29,438 nt of DNA, taken from contig JBAXFX010000008.1 of NCBI GenBank assembly GCA_037139695.1, positions 1 to 29,438 on the forward strand. The letters are read 5' to 3'. Under the pieces are notes generated by a model. The model searched no databases and was not told the DNA's origin. It saw only the letters and a program-made list of their open reading frames with translations. Made by a program: the position numbers and the translations under genes. Shown in pieces: positions 5,813 to 12,854 of the stretch (positions are counted from its first letter, which is position 1; each line of letters opens with the position of its first letter). Origin of the DNA: JAAXTX01 sp037139695 (GTDB lineage: Bacteria; Patescibacteriota; Minisyncoccia; Moranbacterales; UBA1568).

Positions 5813-6073
5813 ACGGGGTAATGAAAATTGTTTTTTCACAATTAACCATTGGAGGAATCATGAACGACTGAATTCATCCGAAGGGATGAGCGCGCGTAAC
5901 AAAACGCCGCTCATCACCCTGTAGGGAATATCAGCCGGGCAAGAAATCTTCAATTATCTTTCAAACACACTAAACGAGACTTCCATGGGCGACTAGTAAA
6001 ATTAAAATCACGACACGAAATTTTTGGACACGAATAAATAATCGTGTCGCAAAATAATTGTTTAAAAAAAGAA

Positions 6074-6173
6074 GGCGTTGTTGAATAAATACGTTTCTTG
6101 GCTTATATAAAGCATCATGAAATTTATGCGATGGCTTATATAAGGCATTTTTCATGAATTATTCAACAAAGCC
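6074..6173. mobile_element. MITE with IS903-like ends, 100 bp
   Basis: Terminal inverted repeats: GGCGTTGTTGAATAA on the left, and GGCTTTGTTGAATAATTC reading in from the right end. The latter is close to IS903 (IS5 family) ends as I remember them. The flanking 9-mers AAAAAAGAA and AAAAATGAA match at 8 of 9, the expected duplication size. The interior holds two copies of TGGCTTATATAA and no ORF. A second element with the same ends is at 26452-26591. Confidence 0.8.
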
Positions 6174-6240
6174 AAAAATGAATTTCCGTTATGACATGCT
6201 TCACGCATAATGCGTCGCATAAAGCGTTCATAACGGAAAA

Positions 6241-6274
6241 GAGCCTGGAAACATGTTTCCAGGCTCTTTTTTTT
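6241..6274. terminator. Strong terminator, mainly plus strand
   Basis: GAGCCTGGAAAC pairs with GTTTCCAGGCTC (6241-6266), followed by eight T on the plus strand. On the minus strand the same hairpin has four T and follows the stop of the TrmB-like gene at 6281, so it may serve both directions. Confidence 0.85.
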
Positions 6275-6280
6275 GGAACT

Positions 6281-7030
6281 TTATTGGTATTTTTCCGCCC
6301 CTTCCCAGGCGAGGTCCAAAATAGCCCGAAGCGATGCCGCAATTTCCTTATCTTCTATGATAATCCCGGATAAACGCTCTCCCAAGGATGCTATACGAAC
6401 TCGGTTATCATACACCGTCACATCGCAGGTTATCGGAAACTTATCAATCGGAACTCTCCTTCTTTGGCTATCAGACGTGCTTTCCCGCACTCCATCTGTA
6501 AAGGTATAAATCGATTTTGTCCTTATGCCTTTCTGAGCTCGCTCGCTCCTCCAAGAAGCGACTTCCGAATCCTTAAAAAATTTATTGATTGCATCCACAG
6601 AATATGCCATATTTGCCTCACCTTTGCTGGCACCTCGTAAAAACTCTTCCAACATGGCCTTGATACCCTCTTTTCCCTCGAAATACCTCACGACCGGTCG
6701 GTCGGACTTCTTGTTGTTGATCGATTGGAGCTGCGGAATCAACTTTTTCAATTCTTCCGACTTCCGCTTCATGTCGCGCTCCTGCTCCTCGAGGATCTCG
6801 ACGAGCCGATCCGGGTCGGTCGCGACAAAGAACTGCTTCTTCCCCTGATGGAAGCTGCTGATCAGCCCCTTGGCCATGAGTCCCTCGATAATGAAGTAGG
6901 TCGTCGCCCGATTCACGCTGGATTTGTTCGCGATTCCCTGCACCGCGGACTGCCCCAACTCCAAAGAAGCTAAATAGACCTTCACCTCCTTTTCATTGAG
7001 TCCAATTTCCATGAGTTCCCGTTCAAGCAT
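6281..7030 (-). CDS. TrmB-family transcriptional regulator
   Basis: The protein is 249 aa from the ATG at 7030 (MLERELMEIGLNEKEVKVY). The frame is open to 7111, but the promoter at 7055-7083 lies inside that extension, so the start must be at 7030 or at 7012 (MEIGLNEKE). Residues ~7-75 form a TrmB-type winged helix: LNEKEVKVYLASLELGQ, then a recognition region SSVNRATTYFIIEGLMAKG and a wing (GKKQFFVATDP). A coiled coil (LVEILEEQERDMKRKSEELKKLI) follows. The C-terminal domain resembles the ligand-sensing part of TrmB-like proteins, with PVVRYFEGKEGIKAML near its start. It is a single gene with its own promoter; the target is unknown. Confidence 0.85.
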   Translation of the reverse strand: MLERELMEIGLNEKEVKVYLASLELGQSAVQGIANKSSVNRATTYFIIEGLMAKGLISSFHQGKKQFFVATDPDRLVEILEEQERDMKRKSEELKKLIPQLQSINNKKSDRPVVRYFEGKEGIKAMLEEFLRGASKGEANMAYSVDAINKFFKDSEVASWRSERAQKGIRTKSIYTFTDGVRESTSDSQRRRVPIDKFPITCDVTVYDNRVRIASLGERLSGIIIEDKEIAASLRAILDLAWEGAEKYQ

Positions 7031-7054
7031 ACGGTTTTCGTTAGTTCCATACGC

Positions 7055-7083
7055 AGTATACCATCGTAGCACCGCGCTTTCAA
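7055..7083 (-). promoter_or_regulatory. Promoter of the TrmB-like gene
   Basis: Minus strand: TTGAAA (7078-7083), 17 bp, TATACT (7055-7060). The predicted start near 7048 leaves a 5' UTR of about 18 nt without a Shine-Dalgarno site, which fixes the short version of the protein. Confidence 0.75.
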
Positions 7084-7199
7084 GCCGTGCTGAGATGGTC
7101 CGCCCGTACATTCACCGTTTCATCAGATCGGCTTCGACACTCGGAGTCGCTTCCTTACGCACGTTCCGACCGTAAACATGGAGACGGGATATATACGAA

Positions 7200-7229
7200 A
7201 ACGAGCCCCAAAGGAGCTCGTTTTTCTAA
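7200..7229 (-). terminator. Terminator after the 7243-7455 gene
   Basis: AACGAGC and GCTCGTT flank a 9-nt loop. T-runs are present on both sides, with four or more T on the plus strand and a shorter run on the minus strand. Confidence 0.6.
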
Positions 7230-7242
7230 AACTGCTTCACGA

Positions 7243-7455
7243 TCAGGCCGCAATAGAGGAATCCTTTGAGTCTTTTTCTGGTTCCTCGCCCTTCTTCCAA
7301 AAGACTTCAGGCGTATGTCCTTCTTCATGCGTGATGTCAGACTCCGTGTCTGGAAGCTTTCCATCGACACCGTATGTGACATCCTTATCATTCTTTACCA
7401 CGCCATTCGGACCATCGGGAGCAAGAAAAAAATTCTTCCCTTCATAACTTGCCAT
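7243..7455 (-). CDS. Small hydrophilic protein, 70 aa
   Basis: Begins MASYEGKNFFLAPDGPNGVV and ends in an acidic, low-complexity tail (KKGEEPEKDSKDSSIAA). It has no membrane segment, cysteine or known motif. No Shine-Dalgarno site is visible. A TATAAT at 7473-7478 would place the transcript start about 12-14 nt before the ATG. It is followed by a terminator hairpin at 7200-7229. Having a flanking -10 and terminator supports a real monocistronic gene; the function is unknown. Confidence 0.55.
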   Translation of the reverse strand: MASYEGKNFFLAPDGPNGVVKNDKDVTYGVDGKLPDTESDITHEEGHTPEVFWKKGEEPEKDSKDSSIAA

Positions 7456-7472
7456 ATTGATACGTCATACGG

Positions 7473-7478
7473 ATTATA
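7473..7478 (-). promoter_or_regulatory. Candidate -10 box for the 7243-7455 gene
   Basis: TATAAT on the minus strand, 17 bp before the start codon. No good -35 is at the right distance (CTGTTG at 17 bp), so this is only a candidate. It lies just past the stop of the 7493-7666 ORF. Confidence 0.4.
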
Positions 7479-7492
7479 TTCCGGCAGAACTC

Positions 7493-7666
7493 CTACAACA
7501 GACCCATGTTGCCGAACAGGGTGAGTGTGATCACCGGCATGAGCGCCAGGAGAAACGCGAACGCGATTTCCTCATGCTCTTTCGCCTTGCGGCACCGCTC
7601 GCACGGATGCGTCCCTTCGGCCGCACTATGCACGTCACTCGAGGTGACCATGGGATCATTTCCCAT
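7493..7666 (-). CDS. Small CxxC single-pass membrane protein, 57 aa
   Basis: This short ORF begins MGNDPMVTSSDVHSAAEG, carries the pair HPCERC near residues 20-25 and a charged linker RKAKEHEE. It ends in one hydrophobic span (IAFAFLLALMPVITLTLFG) followed by NMGLL and the stop. The order soluble N-terminus, CxxC, tail anchor is protein-like and unlikely by chance. No Shine-Dalgarno site is seen, in line with other apparently short-leader genes here. It might bind metal or be redox-active at the membrane (inference). The terminator of the larger gene at 7784 lies just upstream. Confidence 0.5.
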   Translation of the reverse strand: MGNDPMVTSSDVHSAAEGTHPCERCRKAKEHEEIAFAFLLALMPVITLTLFGNMGLL

Positions 7667-7687
7667 ATGTTTATGTTACTGCTTACG

Positions 7688-7723
7688 AAGAAAAAACGGG
7701 TTCCCCGACAAGGGGCACCCGTT
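7688..7723 (-). terminator. Terminator after the coiled-coil gene
   Basis: AACGGGT and ACCCGTT arms, extended by CCCC/GGGG around a GACA-type loop, followed on the minus strand by six T. It lies about 60 bp after the stop at 7784. Confidence 0.85.
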
Positions 7724-7783
7724 TTCACTACAAGGACAGTATACACCATTCGATCGTCGCGGTCAAACGCGATGGATTGAATC

Positions 7784-9130
7784 CTATTCTTTCTTCGATC
7801 CCGGCGTGGCCAGATCCCTGATGAACTGCAGGACTTTGTGCCCTAAAGTCGCCCCTTTGACATCCGCGCTTTCACCGGTGGCATACGCCAGCGGATATAT
7901 CTTCTTCGTGTCTTGTTCTATTGCTTCGACTCGCTCCTGAAACCGACTCATCGACACTTCAATCGCACGAGAATCCTTCGCTTTTATCGCCTCTTCCGCC
8001 CGACGACTCAACTCGTCAATCTCCGGATCCTTCTCCTTGACATACTTCTCACGCGCCTTTTGTTGCAAACGGATATCCTCCTCCATGACCGACCCGGCAA
8101 CAAACTCCTCCATCCTGATCGGACAATGTTCCTTCATGAACAACTCTACCTGATCTTTCAGCTGGGTGATTTTCGCCGATGCCTCGATTCGACGATACAT
8201 CACGGATATCGGTGGCTCATCTTTGCCCGCCTCAGCCGATACAAGTTCCGCAAGCTTGTGAAATTTTCCCAGCAAGCCCTGATCGATGATGAATTTTTCC
8301 AATACGATCATCTCTTTCCGACGCCGTATGACGCGGTCTCTCGCCGCCTCGTCATCAACCGTTTCAATCATCCCATGAAACGTTATCAGCTGCCTCAGGT
8401 CCGCGACACATCCCTTCACTTCCGTAAGTAATCGGTGTCGCTGTTCGGGAGCGGCATCGGAAAACTCCGCGTGCTCAGCCTGCTCATACGCCTCGCGAGC
8501 CCGCTTACGGGCCTTTGCAATCTCTTCAATCGAGGCAATTTTGCGGGATTCCGTATCACGGGTGGCAAAAAAGGGCTTAACCTTATTTGTCTCGAAAGAT
8601 TCCGCCTCCCTTTTCAATACACCGAGTTTCGTCACGAGCCCCTCATAGTGTTCCAAACGTCGTAACAGACCATCCGGCGCATCGACGGCAGAGAGAGCCT
8701 GCTTCGCCTGTTGAATGAAAGACTCATCCTGAAACGATTCGTCTACTGAAAAAGGGAAATCCTCCTCCCGTATGTCAGCCGATTCGGCTATCATGTGACG
8801 TTCCTGGTTTTTCTCCGCCTCGAAGTCGTATAATTCGGCAATCAACCGCCGATGCTCATCGAAGACCTTATCGCGCGAAGCGGGCTTAGGCATTCCCTTT
8901 TCAACTTCTTCAATGCCGAGTTTTTTCTTGTAATCATGAGGCAATTCGACTGACGCGTCCCCATCGTCAGCCACGCCCAAGTCCGTGATTTCCGTATCAG
9001 TTCCTCCGGAAGATGCGTTTAGAGAGCGTCCTATATCCGCATTATCACTCGCTCCCGACGGTAAATGTTCCAAAAGAGGAACGACCACGCCGCCTTTCCC
9101 GAACACTAACTTGTCCGTTTCGGAATACAT
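7784..9130 (-). CDS. Coiled-coil hypothetical protein, 448 aa
   Basis: No named domain recognised. The first ~70 residues are low-complexity and acidic (ASSGGTDTEITDLGVADDGD). The rest is almost entirely charged helix, with long heptad-like stretches (EAEKNQERHMIAESADIREE, KAREKYVKEKDPEIDELSRR, EEAIKAKDSRAIEVSMSRF). It has no signal peptide, membrane span or cysteine motif, so it is a soluble cytoplasmic protein. Such long helical proteins of unknown role are common in Patescibacteria. The start MYSETDKLVFGKGG is the only reasonable one; the upstream GAAAG is a weak ribosome site. A TG-C-TATCCT extended -10 lies about 40 bp upstream. It is monocistronic with a good terminator. Confidence 0.85.
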   Translation of the reverse strand: MYSETDKLVFGKGGVVVPLLEHLPSGASDNADIGRSLNASSGGTDTEITDLGVADDGDASVELPHDYKKKLGIEEVEKGMPKPASRDKVFDEHRRLIAELYDFEAEKNQERHMIAESADIREEDFPFSVDESFQDESFIQQAKQALSAVDAPDGLLRRLEHYEGLVTKLGVLKREAESFETNKVKPFFATRDTESRKIASIEEIAKARKRAREAYEQAEHAEFSDAAPEQRHRLLTEVKGCVADLRQLITFHGMIETVDDEAARDRVIRRRKEMIVLEKFIIDQGLLGKFHKLAELVSAEAGKDEPPISVMYRRIEASAKITQLKDQVELFMKEHCPIRMEEFVAGSVMEEDIRLQQKAREKYVKEKDPEIDELSRRAEEAIKAKDSRAIEVSMSRFQERVEAIEQDTKKIYPLAYATGESADVKGATLGHKVLQFIRDLATPGSKKE

Positions 9131-9196
9131 GTGTATATTCTTTCATGTTCCACGTCGCCGATGACAACAGGATAGCACAAATTTCACGTTTCGGCA

Positions 9197-10468
9197 TCAC
9201 GCCGACACGTTCATCTTCTCCAATTCCTCGGCGATCACGTTCTTATCGTTCCACGGGATACGCTTATCGCCGACTTGCATTATCTCTTCGGCGCCCTTGC
9301 CGGTAACGAGTAGGATATCGTCCGACGAGAGAAGGGCGATTCCCTTGCGGATCGCGACGCGACGATCGCGGATACGGAAGAGTGTCTTTCCGGTCTCTTT
9401 ATTCCGGATACCTTCTTCCACCTCGTCGAGGATACGTTCCGGGTCCTCATGATACGGGTCCTCGTCGGTCAAGATGACGATGTCCGCGTTCGAAGAGACG
9501 ATCTCGCCCATGATCGGCCGTTTGCCACGATCACGATCACCGCAGGCACCGAAGACGGAAACGACCTTCGCGCCGTCCTTCCGCATGGTCGAGACAAGGT
9601 CATAGAGCTTGCCGAGTGAGTCCGGCGTCAATGCGTAGTCGATGAGTATGGTCGCGCCGAGCCCGTTTTTCACCGATTCCATGCGTCCCGGAACGAGCGC
9701 GACGTCCGAAGCCGCCATAGCTATAGTCTTCATCGGCACGCCGAGCATCTTTGCGACGGCCGTGGCCGCAAGCGCGTTCTCGATATTGAACTTTCCCGGC
9801 AACCGGAGGGAAAATGCCGTCTCGCCGACGGAAAAACGGGATCCATCGATCGACAAGAAGATGTCTTCCGCAAGCAGGTCCGCCGAGGACTCGACCGTCG
9901 AGTAGGTCATTTTCCGTTTTGCCCGCTCAAGGAAGAATTCCGGCTCCCACATGTCGAGGTTCACGACCGCGGCATCGGACACGTCAAAGAGCTTCGCCTT
10001 CGCCCGGCGGTATTCCTCCATCGTCTTGTGATAATCAAGATGTTCACGGGTCACATTGGTGATGACCGCGACCGCGAAGCGCACGCCCGCGATGCGCCCC
10101 TGGTCGAGCGCGTGCGACGACACTTCGAGTACGGCATGCGTACACCCGGCATCCTTCGCCTCGCGCAGGAATTTCTGCAGGCGATATCCGCCGAGTGTCG
10201 TGAACTTCGACGCGTTCACCTGTTCGTTCCCGGCAATCCGAAACGACACGGTGGAGGCGAGTGCCACGCGCTTCCCGTCCGCCTCAAGCATACGCGCGAG
10301 GATATTCGAGGTCGTCGTCTTACCGTTCGTCCCCGTCACGCCGACGATAGTCATCCCTTTCGACGGGAATCCGAACCACAACGCCGACAGCCACGCTTCC
10401 GCGACATGCGCGATATTCTTCACTCCCTGCGGAACCAGTTTCGAGATGAGATGATTGAGACGTTTCAT
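9197..10468 (-). CDS. murE: MurE-like UDP-MurNAc-peptide ligase, short form
   Basis: Mur-ligase family, 423 aa from MKRLNHLISKL. It has the ATP-binding loop GVTGTNGKTT (residues ~43-52), substrate-site text LEVSSHALDQGR and TNVTREHLDYH, GDRDRGKRP, and the C-terminal GKGAEE motif. These match MurE, which adds the third amino acid of the peptidoglycan stem peptide. The usual N-terminal UDP-binding domain (about 90 residues) is missing, so it is shorter than classical MurE. At the specificity loop, where meso-DAP enzymes have DNPR, this one has TDEDPYHEDP (~334-343), so the amino acid added cannot be read from the motif. A TATAGT box (10482-10487) ends about 14 bp before the ATG and no Shine-Dalgarno site is present; a GTG at 10483 is less likely. 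Confidence 0.9.
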   Translation of the reverse strand: MKRLNHLISKLVPQGVKNIAHVAEAWLSALWFGFPSKGMTIVGVTGTNGKTTTSNILARMLEADGKRVALASTVSFRIAGNEQVNASKFTTLGGYRLQKFLREAKDAGCTHAVLEVSSHALDQGRIAGVRFAVAVITNVTREHLDYHKTMEEYRRAKAKLFDVSDAAVVNLDMWEPEFFLERAKRKMTYSTVESSADLLAEDIFLSIDGSRFSVGETAFSLRLPGKFNIENALAATAVAKMLGVPMKTIAMAASDVALVPGRMESVKNGLGATILIDYALTPDSLGKLYDLVSTMRKDGAKVVSVFGACGDRDRGKRPIMGEIVSSNADIVILTDEDPYHEDPERILDEVEEGIRNKETGKTLFRIRDRRVAIRKGIALLSSDDILLVTGKGAEEIMQVGDKRIPWNDKNVIAEELEKMNVSA

Positions 10469-10500
10469 ATATCCATATGTCACTATACGAAAAAATATTT

Positions 10501-10696
10501 CTTGCTCCCCTTTCCGAGGGGAGCTGTCACGTACTCGTGACTGAGGGGTGTGATTCCAAGTAGGGAAGGCTTCCTGCTCCCCTCTCGGAGGGGAGCTGTC
10601 GCGTCGGCGCGGCTGAGGGGTGTGATTCCAAGTAGGAAAGGCTTCCTGCTCCCCTCTCGGAGGGGAGCTGTCGCGTCGGCGCGGCTGAGGGGTGGG
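10501..10696. repeat. Three tandem 72-bp REP-like units
   Basis: Three units start at 10501, 10573 and 10645. Each has a GCTCCCC/GGGGAGC hairpin, a second hairpin and the tail GAGGGGTG. The second hairpin is GTCACG/CGTGAC in unit 1 and GTCGCG/CGCGGC in units 2 and 3. The units are linked by TGTGATTCCAAGTAGG. The whole gap between murE and the FemAB gene is this repeat. Confidence 0.9.
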
Positions 10697-10724
10697 AATT
10701 AGAAACTGATATGCCCATGATATG

Positions 10725-11837
10725 TTATTTTTTTCTCATTTCAAAAAATATTTTTACATTCTGTATCATCCTATACGCCGCATACCGAATGGGCGACAAG
10801 ACGATATCGTACGTGCCCGGAAAAACGGTCGGCGCGGTCGCTGGAGAAAATCCGAATTTGAACCGCGTGATACCGAGCCACTTTCCTTTGCCGGCGGAAA
10901 ATTCCGACGTACTCACCCCACCAAAATCATACCACGCACATCCCCTTCGTTTTGCCTCGCGCATTCCTTCCCACTGCAAAAGAAACGGGGCCATATCGGC
11001 ACGATACGTATCATCCGACCCGCCATGCAGATACGTCGCCACATTGCCGCAATATACGACCAGATTCGCCGCGATGACGACGCCGTCCTTCTCCGCGACT
11101 ATCACGGTTGCCATATCGCCGAGAAGCGTCTCAAGCATCGCCTCGTAGTACGCGACCGGATGAGCGGTGATACCCTTACGATCCGCGGTCCCGGTCACGA
11201 GCCGGATGAACGCCTCGCGATACTTCGGTTCGGTCGAGGAAACAATCTTCACGCCACGCTTTTCCGCGATACGGATATTATACCGCGTTTTGGGTTTCAT
11301 CGCCGAAAGCAGTTCTTCTTCAGAAGGCGTCAGATCGACGACGAATGTCTCGCGCGGCTGCATATCATGAGGCGCCTTCACGATCCGCTGTCCATTTACG
11401 GCCTCGCGGATTTCTGCCAACGACTCTTCCGACTCCGGTTCGATCCGTATCCATCCCGCATTCATCTCCTTTGCTTTTGCAAGCAATTTTATAATGGTTT
11501 TCCGTATATCCTCCCACCCCTCACCCTCGAAGACTCGGGAGCTCCCCTCGGACAGGGGAGCAGGGACTTTCTCTCCCCACTTGATTCCCGATTCCCGATT
11601 CCCAACCGCCTCTCCCTCACTTCGCACTTCGCACTTCGCACTTCTTCCCCTCGGTCCGCGCGGCACATACAGGTATTCCCCCACGATCGGCAACGCATGA
11701 ACGACCCCGTTTGCGCTCCACTTCTCACCGCAAAGACGCACAGCGCGCCTCCCGGCCGCCTCCTGAAACCGCATCCATTCTTCCGACTGGAGCAGTTCGT
11801 CGCACTGAAATCGATTCATTGATTTGTCTGATGTCAT
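10725..11837 (-). CDS. FemAB-family peptidoglycan bridge ligase
   Basis: 370 aa. FemA/FemB/FmhB-type GNAT-fold aminoacyl transferase, which adds amino acids from aminoacyl-tRNA to the peptidoglycan cross-bridge. Family signatures are ETFVVDLTPSEEELLSAM, KPKTRYNIRIAEKRGVKI, a C-terminal GNAT half with NLVVYCGNVATYLHGGS, then YDFGGVS and KFGFS before the end. Between YVPRGPRG (~residue 64) and WEDIRKTIIK (~109) lies an odd insert (SAKCEVRSEGEAVGNRESG and following), encoded by 7-bp tandem repeats plus a REP-like hairpin, which keeps the frame. The start may instead be the ATG at 11819 (MNRFQCDELL). No ribosome site. It sits next to murE, which fits a cell-wall role. Confidence 0.9.
   Translation of the reverse strand: MTSDKSMNRFQCDELLQSEEWMRFQEAAGRRAVRLCGEKWSANGVVHALPIVGEYLYVPRGPRGRSAKCEVRSEGEAVGNRESGIKWGEKVPAPLSEGSSRVFEGEGWEDIRKTIIKLLAKAKEMNAGWIRIEPESEESLAEIREAVNGQRIVKAPHDMQPRETFVVDLTPSEEELLSAMKPKTRYNIRIAEKRGVKIVSSTEPKYREAFIRLVTGTADRKGITAHPVAYYEAMLETLLGDMATVIVAEKDGVVIAANLVVYCGNVATYLHGGSDDTYRADMAPFLLQWEGMREAKRRGCAWYDFGGVSTSEFSAGKGKWLGITRFKFGFSPATAPTVFPGTYDIVLSPIRYAAYRMIQNVKIFFEMRKK
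11521..11641. repeat. REP-like repeat and 7-bp tandem repeats inside the FemAB gene
   Basis: 11521-11566 carries the REP-like double hairpin (CACCCCTC, then GAGCTCCCCT/AGGGGAGC) in reverse orientation. About 11583-11603 has GATTCCC three times and about 11619-11641 has ACTTCGC three times. All of it lies within the coding sequence without breaking the frame. Confidence 0.8.
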
Positions 11838-12093
11838 ATGAAGCTCAGCATTCTCAAATCCCTCTTACTCCCCTTTTCCAAAAGTGGGAAACGAATTATT
11901 CATGACCGGTTCAAATGACAGGATTCTCCCTTTGAAAAAGGGAGATGCCCAAAGGGCAGAGGGATTTTGGTTTTCTTAGTATCTATCTCAAATCTCATGT
12001 CGAACCGTAAATCCGAAAATCTCGCGGACTCGATTACGGGACATACTTTATGGAATCGTGACGATTTCGGTGCCTGCTTCACACTTTCCACTT
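11838..12093. other. Gap between the FemAB gene and ruvA with one REP-like repeat
   Basis: No gene seen. 11926-11966 is a REP-like double hairpin: CTCCCTTT/AAAGGGAG, then GCCC/GGGC, then GAGGGAT. The rest shows no promoter or structure that I would defend. Confidence 0.6.
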
Positions 12094-12675
12094 TCAGCTT
12101 TTCGCTTTTTTGCCCAACAGCCTCAACGCCGCACGGACTTTCTCACCCACATCCTTCACACCCTCCGGCACGGCCTTGAGTGCATCGCGTGCTTCCGAGA
12201 CCTTGTACCCGAGCGATAGGAGCGCCTCAATCGCGTCGCCGTCAGCTGTCGTCGCACGACCGCCCGCATTCGTCGGTGCGGCGACCTTGTTCTGCAGTTC
12301 GACGATAACGCGCTCCGCCGTCTTTTTTCCGACGCCTGAGACCTGCGTCAGCAGCGACGGGTCTTTCTGAACGATGGCGGTCCTAATCGTATCCGTATCC
12401 GCGATAGACAATATGCCGAGCGCGGCCTTGGGCCCGATACCGGATACGGAAATAAGCGCCTCGAACACGGTCAGTTCGTCCTCGGAGAGAAAGCCATAAA
12501 GCGCGAGGACATCCTCCCGAACATGCGTATGGATGTGGAACGACACCTCTTCCGTCCCGGCAACCTTGCCGAGCACATATGCCGAAACACTCACTTTGTA
12601 GCCGATGCCACCCACCTCCACGATGATGGAGCCGTTTCGGATGCCCCTATTTTTTCCCGTAATCCATGCGATCAT
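12094..12675 (-). CDS. ruvA: Holliday junction DNA helicase subunit RuvA
   Basis: 193 aa, normal family length. RuvA tetramers bind Holliday junctions and load the RuvB branch-migration motor. The N-terminal OB-fold (MIAWITGKNRGI, then VEVGGIGYKVSV) is followed by two helix-hairpin-helix motifs (LISVSGIGPKAALGIL near residue 75-90; LTQVSGVGKKTAERVIVEL near 105-123). A flexible linker (AAPTNAGGRATTADG) leads to the C-terminal RuvB-contacting domain (DAIEALLSLGYKVSEA). The start is supported by AGAGGAATGAT before the ATG. ruvB and ruvC are not in the window. Confidence 0.97.
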   Translation of the reverse strand: MIAWITGKNRGIRNGSIIVEVGGIGYKVSVSAYVLGKVAGTEEVSFHIHTHVREDVLALYGFLSEDELTVFEALISVSGIGPKAALGILSIADTDTIRTAIVQKDPSLLTQVSGVGKKTAERVIVELQNKVAAPTNAGGRATTADGDAIEALLSLGYKVSEARDALKAVPEGVKDVGEKVRAALRLLGKKAKS

Positions 12676-12728
12676 ATCATTCCTCTAACAGTTGAATTCG
12701 TATTTTCCCAGCTTCGACTATTCTTTCC

Positions 12729-12776
12729 TGCTCCCCTTTCTAAGGGGAGCTCCTGAGTCCTCGAAGGCGAGGGGTA
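12729..12776. repeat. REP-like double hairpin between ruvA and the ATPase gene
   Basis: CTGCTCCCC with GGGGAGC, then a second stem (GAGTCCTCGAAGGCG region), then GAGGGGTA. Same family as 10501-10696. Confidence 0.8.
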
Positions 12777-12854
12777 TGTGGAGAATAACCAATTATCCCT
12801 TCCATGATACCGGAATTCCCCGAAATCCGCTATTTTTCTGACGGTATTCCGATA

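Larger units (their letters stand above)
5819..6274 (+). ncRNA. Candidate orphan RNA with a three-codon ORF
   Basis: The predicted transcript runs from the 5784-5812 promoter to a strong terminator. AATTGT/ACAATT forms a hairpin, then GGAGG precedes the mini-ORF ATG AAC GAC TGA (5860-5871). Two mutually exclusive pairings follow: TCATCC (5874-5879) with GGATGA (5884-5889), or GATGAGCG (5885-5892) with CGCTCATC (5908-5915). Downstream are CGACACGA/TCGTGTCG (6011-6049), the MITE, a 12-bp perfect hairpin (6183-6194 / 6228-6239) and the terminator. It could be a small RNA, or a regulatory leader whose gene was lost or separated by the MITE. Confidence 0.45.

Noticed and set aside
10722..11822. 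366-codon plus-strand ORF
   Set aside because: Antisense shadow of the FemAB-family gene, which has clear family motifs.
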